Source of the DNA: Botryotinia globosa
Taxonomy: Eukaryota; Ascomycota; Leotiomycetes; Helotiales; Sclerotiniaceae
DNA: 64,000 bases
Direction of reading: 5' to 3'
NCBI GenBank assembly: GCA_014898425.1
Contig: RCSZ01000008.1
Location: 1,003,501 to 1,067,500 of the forward strand
Positions 24,990-35,940 of the stretch are shown piece after piece. The notes beneath the pieces were generated by a model. It was given only the letters and a program-made list of their open reading frames with translations. It made no database searches and was not told the DNA's origin. Position numbers and translations under genes: made by a program. The first letter of the stretch is position 1. The number at the start of each line of letters is the position of its first letter.

Positions 24990-25499
24990 ACACACTCCTG
25001 ACTATATCCACGCTTTTGGCACCCCCAACCCCCGTCCATCGGCCAAATCCAAATAATAATCGAGTCGAGCCGAACATCCGCTTCCTCGGTCCAAAACACC
25101 ACGCAAAATCTTCTTCTCCCACATCTTCAACTTTAGCGTGGTTTAATCTGCATATGACCTACCATGCATTCGGCGGCGTAGGCAATTTTGCTTGCAGGTC
25201 TGGAGCTTGGACTCATTGCTTATATTTATGGATGTACAGCTATGCTACCTGTATGAGAAAAGATAGACTAAATTCATGATACCCATTACTGGAATGTTTA
25301 TTTTACTATGCTATGATCTGCAATGTGAATTGTGATAATATGATAATCTTATAAATCAATGGCGCAGTCGGCACCAGACATCACAACCCCTTCATTGTTT
25401 GGGGGTATCTAAACTTTTATATTACTCGCTCTAGCTCTGAGTACCGGGTTTCTACAGGAGTTGCGATTTTATATCGTACAACTCATCTAATTATACATT
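24990..25499. other. Convergent intergenic spacer ARP1/MRM1
   Basis: About 510 bp between the 3' ends of ARP1 (plus) and MRM1 (minus). It is presumably shared 3' untranslated and termination sequence. No gene or repeat was recognised. Confidence 0.5.
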
Positions 25500-27416
25500 T
25501 CAGAAAAGCTGATTGTCATCCAACTCTTCCGATTCCTTTTCAACTTCCTGGACTGCTTCCTCAACAGTCTTTCGAGTTGTTTGCCTCATAAACGCATCAC
25601 ATAACATGCCAGTTGCTACACTAACATTCAAACTATCGAGTCTGCCACGGTTACCTGCGCCCTTGATCGAAAGATGCACATCGGCGTGATCTCTCAAAGC
25701 TTTGCGCAGACCCTCGCCTTCTCCTCCAACCATCAAGATACAAGGATCATCTCGTAGAGGATCTTGGAGATCGTGAGTCCAGACGAATTCTTGAGAAGTG
25801 GAGGGCCACATGTGTCGCGAATCTGCTTTTCGAGGAGCAGGTGGTGCGACTGCTGCGTAGATTTTCCAGCCAGCGGCTTGAGAATCTTTGATGAATCCTC
25901 CGGGTTTGTTTACGGAGAAGATCTCGATGTTTTCGGCGGCGCCGGCGGAGGCTTTGAAGACGACGGGGGTGAAGGAGGCGCTGTTGCGGGTGGAGATCGC
26001 GACGGCTGTTACGCCCATGAATAGTGCTGTGCGCAGGATGGCACCGAGATTTTGAGGATCTTCTATGCTGTCTAAGAGAAGAATAAGGGGTTTACGACCA
26101 GTGGAATCTTTGGCGACTTTGATTATGGTGTCGTTCCCGTTGACTTCGATCTCTTCGCGGGATTGGTGGTCAGGGGTAAGTTTAATCGCGAAGCTATCAT
26201 CCTGGTCGATTATTGAGCCGAGACTCAGGAGTGGGAGACGAGGGAGAGGGGAAACTTCAAGTATGTATCCGTTGTGTGGACGGCCTTGACTCATCTTGTC
26301 TAGGGTTCGTAGCCAGTCGTGTCCTCTTACTATAGCAACTTCGACTCCTTTTTTTTGAGCTAACTTGGCTATTGCACCATCTCGCTCTGCATTTTGGCGA
26401 TCTTCACCCTTGAGAATGTAAAGCTTGTAGAGCTTTCTGCTTCTTTTACGTCGAGCGTTCAAGGCGGCTTCGACGACAGATGTTCCATAAAGAAATTCAG
26501 AAGCTGGTGTCGTGTAAGGGATGGCGATGGGCATCTTTTGGGCAAAAGTGGTACTTATTTTGGGTGGCGAAAAATTAGAATGAGATTCCGAGGAAGGATC
26601 TGAAGGAGGAGATTCTGTAGATTCTTTAAATCTGGTGGCTTTCGTCGCTAGCCTTTCTTCGCGGGAAGGATATTTTGAAGGGTATGTATGGCCCTTACTC
26701 CATTTTGTTGAGCTATCACGCGCTGCCCCGAAGGACTTGTTCGCTCTCTCAAGGTTTGAGTAAGACTTTGGCTCATCCCGAGAACTATTGTCACGAGATT
26801 TGCGCTCATAATTCTTCTCATCGAAACGGCGTCTTTCTGGAGGCTCGTGAGACCTGTTGGAAGATCTCTTTTCATAACCAGAGCGTTCGTCCCGGGCCTC
26901 AAAAGAACCATATGTTTTCTTCTCGTAACCAGATTTGCTTCCTCGTGATTCGTTGTACCTGTCAGAAGATTCTCCTCCATACGAAGTTTTGGCCCGAAAT
27001 TTCTGGGAATTTTCAGAGTTTCCCTCCTTGTAGTATTCCCTACCCTGACGATTTCCGAAGGGAGAAGGTGTCTTATACTCTGACTTCAATGCATCGTCCC
27101 GGCCATTACTCTTGACTCGTGTGTGCATAGATTTGCTCTTGCTTCCAAAGTCATCATTCGAGTCCCTATCCTGCCGGGGCTTTGAATATGAATTCGATCC
27201 GGCAATTTGAAACCCTCGACCACCACCATCATCGTCTCGACTGGGACGTCCTTTATCCTTTCCTCTAAACCCAATTCCTTTAGACTTTCGAAGCCCACGG
27301 TTTATGCCAGAATTGATCGAAGCATATCTTACAAAGCAAGAAGATGAATATAATGGTTGAAGAATATAACTTACTCTTTGAGAAGCTTTTGCTCCTGTTA
27401 AAATCATTGTACTCAT
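25500..27416 (-). CDS. MRM1: Mitochondrial rRNA 2'-O-methyltransferase (SpoU/TrmH family)
   Basis: A single exon of 638 aa. The N-terminus (TGAKASQRVSYILQPLYS then CFVRYAS) is basic and hydroxylated, as expected for a mitochondrial targeting presequence. Residues ~40-270 are a low-complexity Arg/Ser/Gly/Tyr-rich stretch. From ~290 comes the SpoU substrate-binding domain (FLYGTSVVEAAL, then HNGYILEVSPL). The SPOUT catalytic domain follows, with motif 1 LLDSIEDPQNLGAILRTA (the N and R are the conserved catalytic-loop residues), motif 2 ILMVGGEGEGLRKAL and motif 3 LDSLNVSVATGMLC. Mrm1 methylates a peptidyl-transferase-loop guanosine of the large mitochondrial rRNA. A GTAAGT within codons 15-16 mimics a donor, but splicing it would shift the frame. 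The gene is divergent from the MIT1-like gene. Confidence 0.93.
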   Translation of the reverse strand: MSTMILTGAKASQRVSYILQPLYSSSCFVRYASINSGINRGLRKSKGIGFRGKDKGRPSRDDDGGGRGFQIAGSNSYSKPRQDRDSNDDFGSKSKSMHTRVKSNGRDDALKSEYKTPSPFGNRQGREYYKEGNSENSQKFRAKTSYGGESSDRYNESRGSKSGYEKKTYGSFEARDERSGYEKRSSNRSHEPPERRRFDEKNYERKSRDNSSRDEPKSYSNLERANKSFGAARDSSTKWSKGHTYPSKYPSREERLATKATRFKESTESPPSDPSSESHSNFSPPKISTTFAQKMPIAIPYTTPASEFLYGTSVVEAALNARRKRSRKLYKLYILKGEDRQNAERDGAIAKLAQKKGVEVAIVRGHDWLRTLDKMSQGRPHNGYILEVSPLPRLPLLSLGSIIDQDDSFAIKLTPDHQSREEIEVNGNDTIIKVAKDSTGRKPLILLLDSIEDPQNLGAILRTALFMGVTAVAISTRNSASFTPVVFKASAGAAENIEIFSVNKPGGFIKDSQAAGWKIYAAVAPPAPRKADSRHMWPSTSQEFVWTHDLQDPLRDDPCILMVGGEGEGLRKALRDHADVHLSIKGAGNRGRLDSLNVSVATGMLCDAFMRQTTRKTVEEAVQEVEKESEELDDNQLF

Positions 27417-27992
27417 TGCATTGATAGTGCCATGATGATATTTCTACATCATTTTTGGTGATAGAAGAAAATTGAGCTAAGAAATTTTAATAGCGGAACA
27501 TACCGAAGCCGACCAAAAGTACGGGTCTCGGGGGGTTTAATCCTGGCGTTCATCGACGCGTTGCGTTTTATCAGATTCACTTTGAATTTATCTTCAATTT
27601 GTGAACTCAAGATTGGTCAACATCAGTGAATGTAGGCGGCGTCTCTTTAGATTTCTTTTCTCTTTCGCGCACGTTTCTTTTATTTTGAATTAGCCGTATT
27701 TCCTTTTTCTTTTGACATCCTACAACAAACTTTATAACTAGATTATACCGCGTCAAACGGCCGGTTAACAGTCAAAAATTCCCAAATTTACAAAGCTCTT
27801 TTTGAAAGTTAAATCGCAAGCAACATTGATTAGCAAAATTTTGCCTACTACTTTTAATATTAGGTATTTAACTTCTCCTGCTCTATCCTGTATATTCTAA
27901 CTTGACTTAACCAGGAATTCCTTCAGGCGAAACCCACGAGTGCGCAAGTTCGTCTTGAACCGGCAAACGGATCCTGCAAGTCTACGAGCAAT
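27417..27992. promoter_or_regulatory. Divergent promoter region MRM1 / MIT1-like
   Basis: A 576-bp spacer between two divergently oriented start codons, so both promoters must lie here or overlap neighbouring transcripts. It contains T-rich tracts near 27650-27720 and a short GC-richer stretch near 27530-27560. No defined factor site can be claimed by eye. Confidence 0.4.
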
Positions 27993-30900
27993 ATGACTCG
28001 ACTCAGCCGTGTTGCTGACAGTGATGAGTCGGAAACCAATTCGGTCGAATCATCAGATCCTCAAAATTCTCGTAAGCCCACTACAAAACCAAATCGAAAC
28101 CCCGTTCCTGCATTGGCGCATCAGAGTGGAGAGTCTGTCCAAGATTCGATTGAAACAAATGACAACATAGATGAGGACGGAGATGAGATTGCAATGGATG
28201 GTGATGAGCTGCAGGAAGAAGCAGAAGACGCAGAAGACGCAGAAGACGCAGAAGACGCAGAAGACGCAGAAGACGCAGAAGACGCAGAAGACGCAGAAGA
28301 CGCAGAAGACGCAGAAGACGCAGAAGACGCAGAAGACGCAGAAGACGCAGAAGACGCAGAAGACGCAGAAGACGCAGAAGACGCAGAAGACGCAGAAGAC
28401 GCAGAAGACGCAGAAGACGCAGAAGACGCAGAAGACGCAGAAGACGCAGAAGACGCAGAAGACGCAGAAGATGCAGAAGACGCAGAAGACGCAGAAGACG
28501 CAGAAGACGCAGAAGACGCAGAAGACGCAGAAGATGCAGAAGACGCAGAAGACGCAGAAGACGCAGAAGACGCAGAAGACGCAGAAGACGCAGAAGACGC
28601 AGATGACGCAGATGACGCAGATGACGCAGATGAAGACGCAGATAACACAATCGTCGTCATGGTTCCGGGACCTAGGAACCCTGAGGAATATGTTCCATAT
28701 CAAGACGACACAGTATATTCGGTGCTTGAGGAGATAGGCGGTTCGGATGGCGAGACATTGTATCGAGTAGAATACGAAGATGAGAGACATGAGAATGTAA
28801 GTTGGGATTTTTTGCTTCACATAAACACCCAGCTCTCGAAAGATACTGTGATACCACCCTATTACCAAATTGCACTTTCAACATTCACCAGAATGTTTGG
28901 CTTTTCCAATATTTACGCACAATTTAAGTGGCCATCCCACTCTGAAGCATTTACCCTCTTTCTAAAAGAAGGTCAAATTAAGTGGCCCAAGTTTTGCCAC
29001 AAATTGTGCTACACAACCTTCTACCCTTTACATAGTTGACTTCAACTTTGACTTCACCACAGAACTTGACCGGTTTGATAACTCCACTCTTGCCTATTAT
29101 TGCTAGTATCGGCAAAATTTCAAGTAGTTCTTGTAGTTGAGTTTGCCATGCCCATCTTTGAGCTTCAGTTAATCACAATAAAATACTTTTATTGAGATCA
29201 ACCTCGATTTATCAAACATCCGTCCACTAGTTCATCTCTTTTGCTACAGTCAAACATAAATCCCCCAGTTATTTCCAATATCAATGGAGCCATCTGTGCT
29301 TCCCGTTGTGGGTGGTAGCGGTAAACTGCGCGTATGTATATTGATGAAGATCTTCATATTATCTCATAAGTCTTCACACAAAAAGGCATCACTTTCAAGG
29401 TCAAACTCTGACTAAACCAAATCCCAGATCACGTTCAATAGGTTACTTCACCTTCCAAACGGCAACGACGCTTTGAACGAGTTCAATAGCAGAGAAGCCT
29501 CGGAGTCGATTACAGTTGATAATCCATCAAATTCTAGCCGGAGCATGTCGTCCAGAGCTGGCAAACGCACTCGCCGTCAGCTAACTGATAACAATTTTGT
29601 CGACATCAGCAGCATTCAGCTAAGCTCTGATGATGACAAGCTCCCAAAAAATGCAAAGAAAAAGCGTCGTCTTGTGAATAACATGTCAACTGTTGAAATC
29701 GAAAAAGCACGCCGAGGTATTCGTGCTGATAGTCGACAGTCTTCGCGACCAATCTTCGATGATGATGAGGACGAGGATGACTCGCAATCGGGACCTGTTC
29801 TTTCAAATGACCATGGATCTCGAAAATCAGGACGTACAGCGACAAGATCTGCTGCTCCCAGAAAAGCAAATACTCTCTTCAATTACATGGAAGATGAAGA
29901 GGAGGAAGACGAGCTTGCTGGTGACTTACAAGTCGAATCTGAAGGAAGCGAAATCGCATATGCTAAACCCAAGAGACGACGCGCAAGTAGCGCTCGAGCC
30001 TCGAAGCCTGAGAAGCGTGGACGACCACATGCCTATGGTATCAAATCTGATGATAGTCCCAAGTTATCTAAAGAGCTCCCGTCTCGCGTATCGGGGCGTG
30101 GAAACAAAACTGGCAAGAATATGGAAGAAGTTGACATCGATGAAGAAGTTTATGCTGATGAGGTAGCTGGTAAGGCCGCACCCAAAGTCATAAGCATTCG
30201 AGAGATCTATCGACCGGTACCCGCAAAATCTTCCTTTGCTTTGGTTCATGATCAAGACTGCGATGTTTGTGGTGGAACCGGCAAGAATTCCAATAAAGGA
30301 CGAAGTGAACTCATTTACTGCCAAGGATGCTCCTCGTCAATACATAGAATTTGTCTCGGATATCGATCAGCTCGGGAGCATATGGTCACTAAAGTTGGCC
30401 ACGAACATTTTGTCATGCAGTGTCGACGCTGTATCGGTCTTTCCGTCAAAAAAGATCCTCTCGCTCCTCAACTTGGTGCTTGTAGTAGCTGTAATGAACC
30501 TGGAGCATCATGTGCTGCATTTTCCGTAAAGAAAACCGCAAAGCAGGAGGAGAAGCTGAGGGCAGAAAACGACGGCGATGACCCAATTACCAATGTTCGC
30601 GAAGATCTTGTCAACAATCCAGATAACGTTTTATTCCGATGCCGAGGATGCCAGCGTGGATTTCACTTTGAGCATCTCCCATCACGTTCTAAACAATCGG
30701 TCACTCCAAAGAACACGGAAGAGACGCGCTACAAAAGAATCCAAGAATACACCAAGGATTGGCAGTGCAAGGAGTGCTATCAGTCTACTGCTAAAATGCA
30801 GACTTTGGTTGCATGGAGACTATTAGAACCCAAGTCTTATAAAGAAGCCAGTGTATTCGATGATTACCGGGAAGATGAGAAGGAATATCTTATCAAGTGG

Positions 30901-33751
30901 GAGGGTAAGTCTTATTTCCAATGCTCGTGGATGCCTGGCGCCTGGGTTTGGGGTGTTGCAGCAGCTACAATGCGGAAGGCTTTCATCCGTAGGGATGAGG
31001 GTGCTAATTTGTTACCGAAATGGACAAGTGAAGAGGCTATTTCGGAGGAATACCTGCGAATGGAGATTATTTTCGACGTCGAATATGACATGTCCTTTAG
31101 ACCAAAGTCCGAAGAACACGACAAGGCTCATATCAACGACGTTGTCCAGGTCCTCGTGAAGTTTAGAGGATTGACCTACGATGAATCTGTTTGGGAGGAA
31201 CCTCCATCCCCAGATGAAGCTGATCGCTGGAGTGACTTTGTCTCAGCTTACAACGAATATGTTATGGGCAAGTATTTCAAGCAATCCCCCGCAAGCGCTG
31301 TAAAGGAGCGTATTGATGCATTCCGTTCTCTAAACTTCGAGAAGAAGGTTGTACTGAAGAAACAGCCTGATTCTTTGATCGGTGGTGAGATGATGAAACA
31401 TCAAATGGAAGGCCTGAACTGGCTACTATTTAACTTTCATCGACAAAAGAACGTTATTCTGGCTGATGAGATGGGTCTCGGCAAGACAATTCAGATCGTC
31501 GCATTAATCGCGTCACTTGTGAAGGACAAACCAAAGGTAAGTGCGAAACAATCTTCGACCGACCCTACTAATATTTTTTCAGTGCTCCCCTTTTCTTGTT
31601 GTTACACCAAACTCGACTTGTCCCAATTGGCGTCGAGAAATCAAGAAATGGGCACCTGGCCTTCGGGTCGTTGCATACTATGGTGCTAGGTCTGCTCGCG
31701 AAATGGCCATGAAGTATGAAATGTATCCCAATGAGTGCTCTGATCTGCGTGCTGATATCGTGGTAACTTCATATGAGGCACCAGTCGACGACCCCAGCAA
31801 AGGCTTCTTCAAAAAAGTCAAGTGGGCTGGCATGATCGTGGACGAGGGCCAACGACTGAAGAATGATGAAAATCTTCTCTATGGTGCTTTGAAAGCCTTG
31901 AAAATACCATTCCAAGTTCTTCTTTCTGGGACACCATTGCAGAATAACAAGCGAGAGCTTTTTAACCTTCTACAGTTCTTAGATAACTCTATTGACGCCG
32001 CGAAGTTGGACGAGAAATATGCTGAGCTAACAAAAGACAACCTGCCCGAACTTCATGAGCTCATTCGACCATTCTTTCTCAGGCGCACCAAGTTACAAGT
32101 GTTAAAGTTCTTGCCCCCCATGTCACAGACAATCATACCAGTCTCTATGAGCTCCCTACAGAAACAACTTTACAAGTCAATCCTAGCAAAGAATCCAGAG
32201 TTGATCAAATCAATCATCGGAAAATCAGAAAGGGCCCTCCGCCCGACAGAAAGGGGAAATCTGAACAACATTTTGATGCAACTGCGTAAATGTCTTTGTC
32301 ATCCTTTCTTGTACAGCTCTGCTATCGAGGAGACTTCATTGAGTCATGAAGCCCTTCATCGAAATCTAATCGATGCCTCTTCTAAGTTTCAATTATTGGA
32401 AATCATGCTTCCTAAGCTGCAAGCGCGAGGACACAGAGTTCTGATCTTCAGTCAATTTCTAAAGCAGCTTGATCTTGTTGAAGACTTTTTGAATGGTCTT
32501 CAACTTCCTTTCAAGCGTTTAGACGGTACCGTTAGTACGCTTGAGAAGCAAAAGCGCATCGATGCATTCAATGCACCCAACTCAGAACTTTTTGCATTTC
32601 TACTTTCTACCAGAGCTGGTGGTGTCGGAATTAATTTGGCGACTGCAGATACCGTTATCATCATGGATCCTGACTTCAATCCTCACCAGGATATTCAGGC
32701 TCTCTCTCGAGCTCATCGCATCGGTCAAAAGAAAAAGGTACTTGTCTTCCAACTGGTGACTAAGGATAGTGCGGAAGAGCAAATCGTACAAGTCGGTCGT
32801 AAGAAGATGGCTCTCGATCAAGCTCTTATCGAAAGTATAGATGTTAAGGACGAAGCAGGGGACAATCTTGAGGCAATCCTTAGACATGGCGCTGAAGCGG
32901 TTCTTCTTGACGATAACAGCAAAGATATTTACTACGATCCAGCATCAGTGGACGAGCTTCTCGATCGATCTCAGGTAGAGAATACTAACAATGAAGATGG
33001 CACCGCAGAATCTCAATTCTCACATGCTCGAGTGTGGATCAAGGACAAGGGAGACTTGGTAGAAGATTTTGGTGACACAGAAGACGAACCGGCTGCTCCG
33101 AAGGCGCTATTATGGGATGCTATATTAAAACAGCGTGCGGCAGATGCAGCCCTTGAAGCTGCTAAGAACATGCAAACATTTGGCCGTGGAAAGCGCGCCC
33201 GACAGGTGAGTCACATGCCAATCATTTTATGACAGTTAACAAGTCATTTACTGACTACTTAGACCGTTGACTACGAAAAGTCACATCCTGAGCTAATGGA
33301 TCTGGACGATCCCGAAGGCTCGCCACGAAAAGATGGTCGCCGGACTCGAAAATCTGATAGCGATGACGAGTTTGGCGGAAATGCTGCGAGGGAATCCGAA
33401 GCTGAGTCCGACGCAGATGAAGTCGCCAGTGCCCGAGAACTGGAAACAGAACAATCAAGCGTCAAAGGTACGAAATCCAAAAAGCGTACAAACGCACGCC
33501 CACTTTCCAATGAATCAAAACGCAGGATGAACACTCAAGGAGGTGCTAAACAACGTTTTCGATTACTCACTCTTACACTGCCATCTCCTAAAAAAACTGG
33601 TAAGCAGAAACATGGCTCTAAGATTCAACCAGATAGCTCTGTGATGAAAATGCCAGATAGCTCTGCTATTGAATCAACAACACCAAGCAACAAGAATCTT
33701 TCCGTGAAATCAATTCGTGGTAAAGATAGGAAGCATAATCGGAATATATGA
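27993..33751 (+). CDS. MIT1: Mit1-type chromodomain/PHD Snf2 chromatin remodeller
   Basis: Proposed exons are 27993-28796, 29428-31536, 31583-33205 and 33263-33751 (1674 aa, all joins in phase 0). Exon 1 carries the AED array, then VLEEIGGSDGETLYRVEYED, which continues across the intron as ITFNRLLHLPNGNDAL, a chromo-like module. Residues ~546-720 hold PHD-like Cys clusters (CDVCGG, CQGC, CRRC, CSSC, CRGCQRGFH, CKEC). Chromodomain-type blocks follow near 754 (YLIKWEGKSYFQCSW) and 843 (VLVKFRGLTYDESVWEE). The Snf2 ATPase has motif I DEMGLGKTIQ (~948), motif II VDEGQRLKN in place of the usual DEAH/DEGH, LLSGTPLQNN, and the helicase-C end ALSRAHRIGQ (~1348). In fission yeast Mit1 is the remodeller of the SHREC complex in heterochromatin silencing; that role is transferred by family. 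The 631-nt first intron is unusually long and contains a possible alternative first exon. The C-terminal part probably continues into 34132-35940. Confidence 0.85.
28221..28631 (+). repeat. Coding 9-bp minisatellite (GCAGAAGAC)n
   Basis: Forty-two consecutive 9-bp units (28221-28598) encode Ala-Glu-Asp. Three GCAGATGAC units (Ala-Asp-Asp) and a degenerate ADED follow. Only two units inside the AED part differ (GAT for GAC, at 28470-28472 and 28533-28535). They are exactly 63 bp apart, suggesting duplication of a seven-unit block. The unit length is a multiple of three, so expansions keep the reading frame. The unit lacks stops in most frames, which creates long spurious antisense frames here. 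Confidence 0.95.
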
Positions 33752-33776
33752 TCCTCATTGAGTTCATTTACTCTAG

Positions 33777-34013
33777 ATGGTCGTCCGTCAAGAAGTAGCG
33801 CATCCGCACATTTCAGGAGCTGTTAGGAAGCGAGTTTCAGTGAAAGAGCATCGAGACAATCCTCCTGGCCAAGCCAATGTTTCAGATAGAATCGCAAAAG
33901 TTTCCATGCAGTCTAGCTCGAAGCAAGATACCACATCAAACGGATTGCTAAATTCCGCAATGCCATCTCCAAATTCTGTCAAGGAACAGAATTCTCCAAA
34001 CCACTCTTCATGA
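33777..34013 (+). CDS. Possible internal exon of the MIT1-like gene
   Basis: A 78-codon open frame begins immediately after a good acceptor-like sequence (TTTACTCTAG). It encodes a basic, Ser/Asn/Pro-rich segment (VRKRVSVKEHRDNPPGQ), compositionally like the disordered tails around it. I could not find a consensus donor upstream in the matching phase: GTAAAG at 33719 is out of phase, and GTGAAA at 33704 is in phase but weak. Its membership in the gene is therefore inference. It may equally be non-coding. Confidence 0.3.
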   Translation: MVVRQEVAHPHISGAVRKRVSVKEHRDNPPGQANVSDRIAKVSMQSSSKQDTTSNGLLNSAMPSPNSVKEQNSPNHSS

Positions 34014-34131
34014 TTTTCCATTTCTCTTGTGGTTTCTTTACAATGACCAATAATTTGGGTTCCAAACCCGCTAACGATGAGTAGATAATAACTATATTGA
34101 AGACCGAGGGCCAGCGATCGCACTTCAAAAG

Positions 34132-35940
34132 ATGTACACAGACCTTGAAAATTGGGAACGAGTGATCACTGAAAATGGGCGAGTCTTTTTGAACACCCGA
34201 CAGATACAAGACTGGCTTGATATTGGCCACAACCTCCTCGAGAATTCTAAGAACAATGTACAAGATTTGTTAGAATCGAACCGAAATCAGCTCGATTTCG
34301 AGGATCAATATGGGAATCTGCAAGAGCGTATTCGAGAAATTCTCGATCAACCACTATGGTGGTTCAGTCAAGAAGAACAAAAGGTTCGACAATTTTGGCA
34401 AGAAATCTCTCCACAATTGATGGAAGAAAATCATCAAGTGCAGCAAGACACTGCACAATGGGTGCAAGCAAGAAATCAACTAGTAACTCCGCAGGATAAT
34501 CGTCCTTTAGACTACTCAAGGCAGCTACATGAATACCAACGACGATCAGAAGCATGGCTTGATCAAGGTAGCAATCTCATCGAACGTCACAACGACCTCA
34601 AACAATACTGCGAACCAGAGTCACAAAAGCGAGAAGATCCAACATCGCGATATGCTTCACTTTGTAGCGAGATACGAAAGTTAAAACTATTTTGCGACAT
34701 GGAAAGAAAGAGACTTAAGGAGCTGGTTCGACCATCAGAGGATAATCCAGGAGAGTATATCCAAGAAAATCGTCAACGTGAAGGGATGTCTACGGCTCCA
34801 GATCCACAGAAATCAGTAATCCAACGTCAAGGACAGCAAGAACCTCCCAACGGCGAGACGAGGAAGCGAGCACCCTATAAGAAACGTAAAACAGCCGAAA
34901 GCGATGCAGTCGACATCTCTATCAGAGACCAACTCGTAGAAGCCGGAACTCCTTTTGTCAGAGAGCTCGAAAACGATTTTGCATATCTGGACAATAATCC
35001 ACTAAGTCTTCCAATTCATGACAATAATGCAAGTTACTACGAAGAACTCAAGGATTATGCGCAACGAATTGAAAAGCGGGTGCAGAGATTACAGTACTAT
35101 CAAGATGCTTTCGACCAACAATTTCGAATTTATAGACCGCGTGACGCAGAACGAGCCAAACGTGACTTGGCTTACAAGAAACGCAAAATAGCTGAGAAAA
35201 AGTCGGGTGTCAAGTATTTTCCTATTGAGTACCACGCAGTACACATCCAAAAACTTGACCAACAGCTACGAGAGAGCGCAGAAAATCAGTTACAGGCCAT
35301 GAACTACGCCGTCGGACTGTTGAAGGCAGAGGAACGTAATCGATCGGAGCAAAGCTTCCACAAAGCACCATATCCAGCGACCGTACCAGAATTCGCGGGA
35401 TCATTTCATCAAGGAACGCCGTCTAGAGTGCCCGTAGAGGATCTTCATAGAGTGTATATGCCAGCTAGCGATCTACAAGACCCGCCATCACATGCCAAAG
35501 AGTCGTCTAGAACGTCTACACCACTTGCCGCATCATCTGGTCAACATGCAAGAGATCCTATCCAACTTGGTTCAAACTTCAGTGTTTCGAACAGATCAAG
35601 TCTAACTGGTCGATTAATTCCAGCCATAGAGATCCCCGTGAAACGTAAACGAGGTCGCCCTCCTGGATCTACGTCATCTCAGCGGACTTCCTTATCATCA
35701 ATGCCGCCAATCCTTCCAAGTCCGTCTCGACCTCCAGTGCAGTCCTGTCCAGACTGTAATTTTGTTTACTCGAAGTTGATACCTGCATGTCCCAACCACA
35801 CTCCTACCGCAAAGATTCGTCTAATGCTCGACAATTTGAAAGGTGTCAAAGACGATCCTCAGCAAGTGGCAGCTGCAAACAAGTTGTTGAAAGAAGCGTT
35901 GGCATCAAAATCTGCTGCTCAAATATCCCTTCGAAAATAA
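34132..35940 (+). CDS. Probable C-terminal portion of the MIT1-like remodeller (or separate gene)
   Basis: A 602-codon open frame, open further upstream to about 34080. The first ~220 residues are Gln/Glu/Arg-rich and predicted coiled-coil (FSQEEQKVRQFWQEISPQL). A basic patch (RKRAPYKKRKTAE) follows, then a second helical part, an AT-hook-like KRKRGRPPGS near residue 505, and a Cys/His pair arrangement (CPDCNFVY, then CPNH). The C-terminal segment is AKIRLMLDNLKGVKDDPQQV. That last segment resembles the C-termini of filamentous-fungal Mit1 proteins, which also place a zinc motif before an LRLMLD-type helix. It lies on the same strand just behind the ATPase gene, so I infer it is the same protein, joined by introns I could not resolve. 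As a separate gene it would start at the ATG at 34132. Confidence 0.6.
   Translation: MYTDLENWERVITENGRVFLNTRQIQDWLDIGHNLLENSKNNVQDLLESNRNQLDFEDQYGNLQERIREILDQPLWWFSQEEQKVRQFWQEISPQLMEENHQVQQDTAQWVQARNQLVTPQDNRPLDYSRQLHEYQRRSEAWLDQGSNLIERHNDLKQYCEPESQKREDPTSRYASLCSEIRKLKLFCDMERKRLKELVRPSEDNPGEYIQENRQREGMSTAPDPQKSVIQRQGQQEPPNGETRKRAPYKKRKTAESDAVDISIRDQLVEAGTPFVRELENDFAYLDNNPLSLPIHDNNASYYEELKDYAQRIEKRVQRLQYYQDAFDQQFRIYRPRDAERAKRDLAYKKRKIAEKKSGVKYFPIEYHAVHIQKLDQQLRESAENQLQAMNYAVGLLKAEERNRSEQSFHKAPYPATVPEFAGSFHQGTPSRVPVEDLHRVYMPASDLQDPPSHAKESSRTSTPLAASSGQHARDPIQLGSNFSVSNRSSLTGRLIPAIEIPVKRKRGRPPGSTSSQRTSLSSMPPILPSPSRPPVQSCPDCNFVYSKLIPACPNHTPTAKIRLMLDNLKGVKDDPQQVAAANKLLKEALASKSAAQISLRK

Noticed and set aside
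27325..27372. A 47-nt GT...AG segment near the start of MRM1 as an intron
   Set aside because: Removing it shifts the frame and gives an early stop. Read through, it encodes a normal presequence.
28053..28868. Long antisense and alternative-frame reading frames across the AED array (Cys-Val-Phe, Leu-Leu-Arg, Ser-Ser-Ala and Lys-Thr-Gln repeats)
   Set aside because: They arise only because the 9-bp unit has no stop in those frames. They have no start context or unique sequence outside the array.
28797..29039. Reading through the exon 1 donor of the MIT1-like gene to the stop at 29039 as a separate 348-aa protein
   Set aside because: A perfect GTAAGT donor is in phase with 29428, and the joined sequence restores a chromo-like module. 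The read-through tail has no protein-like features beyond VSWDFLLH.
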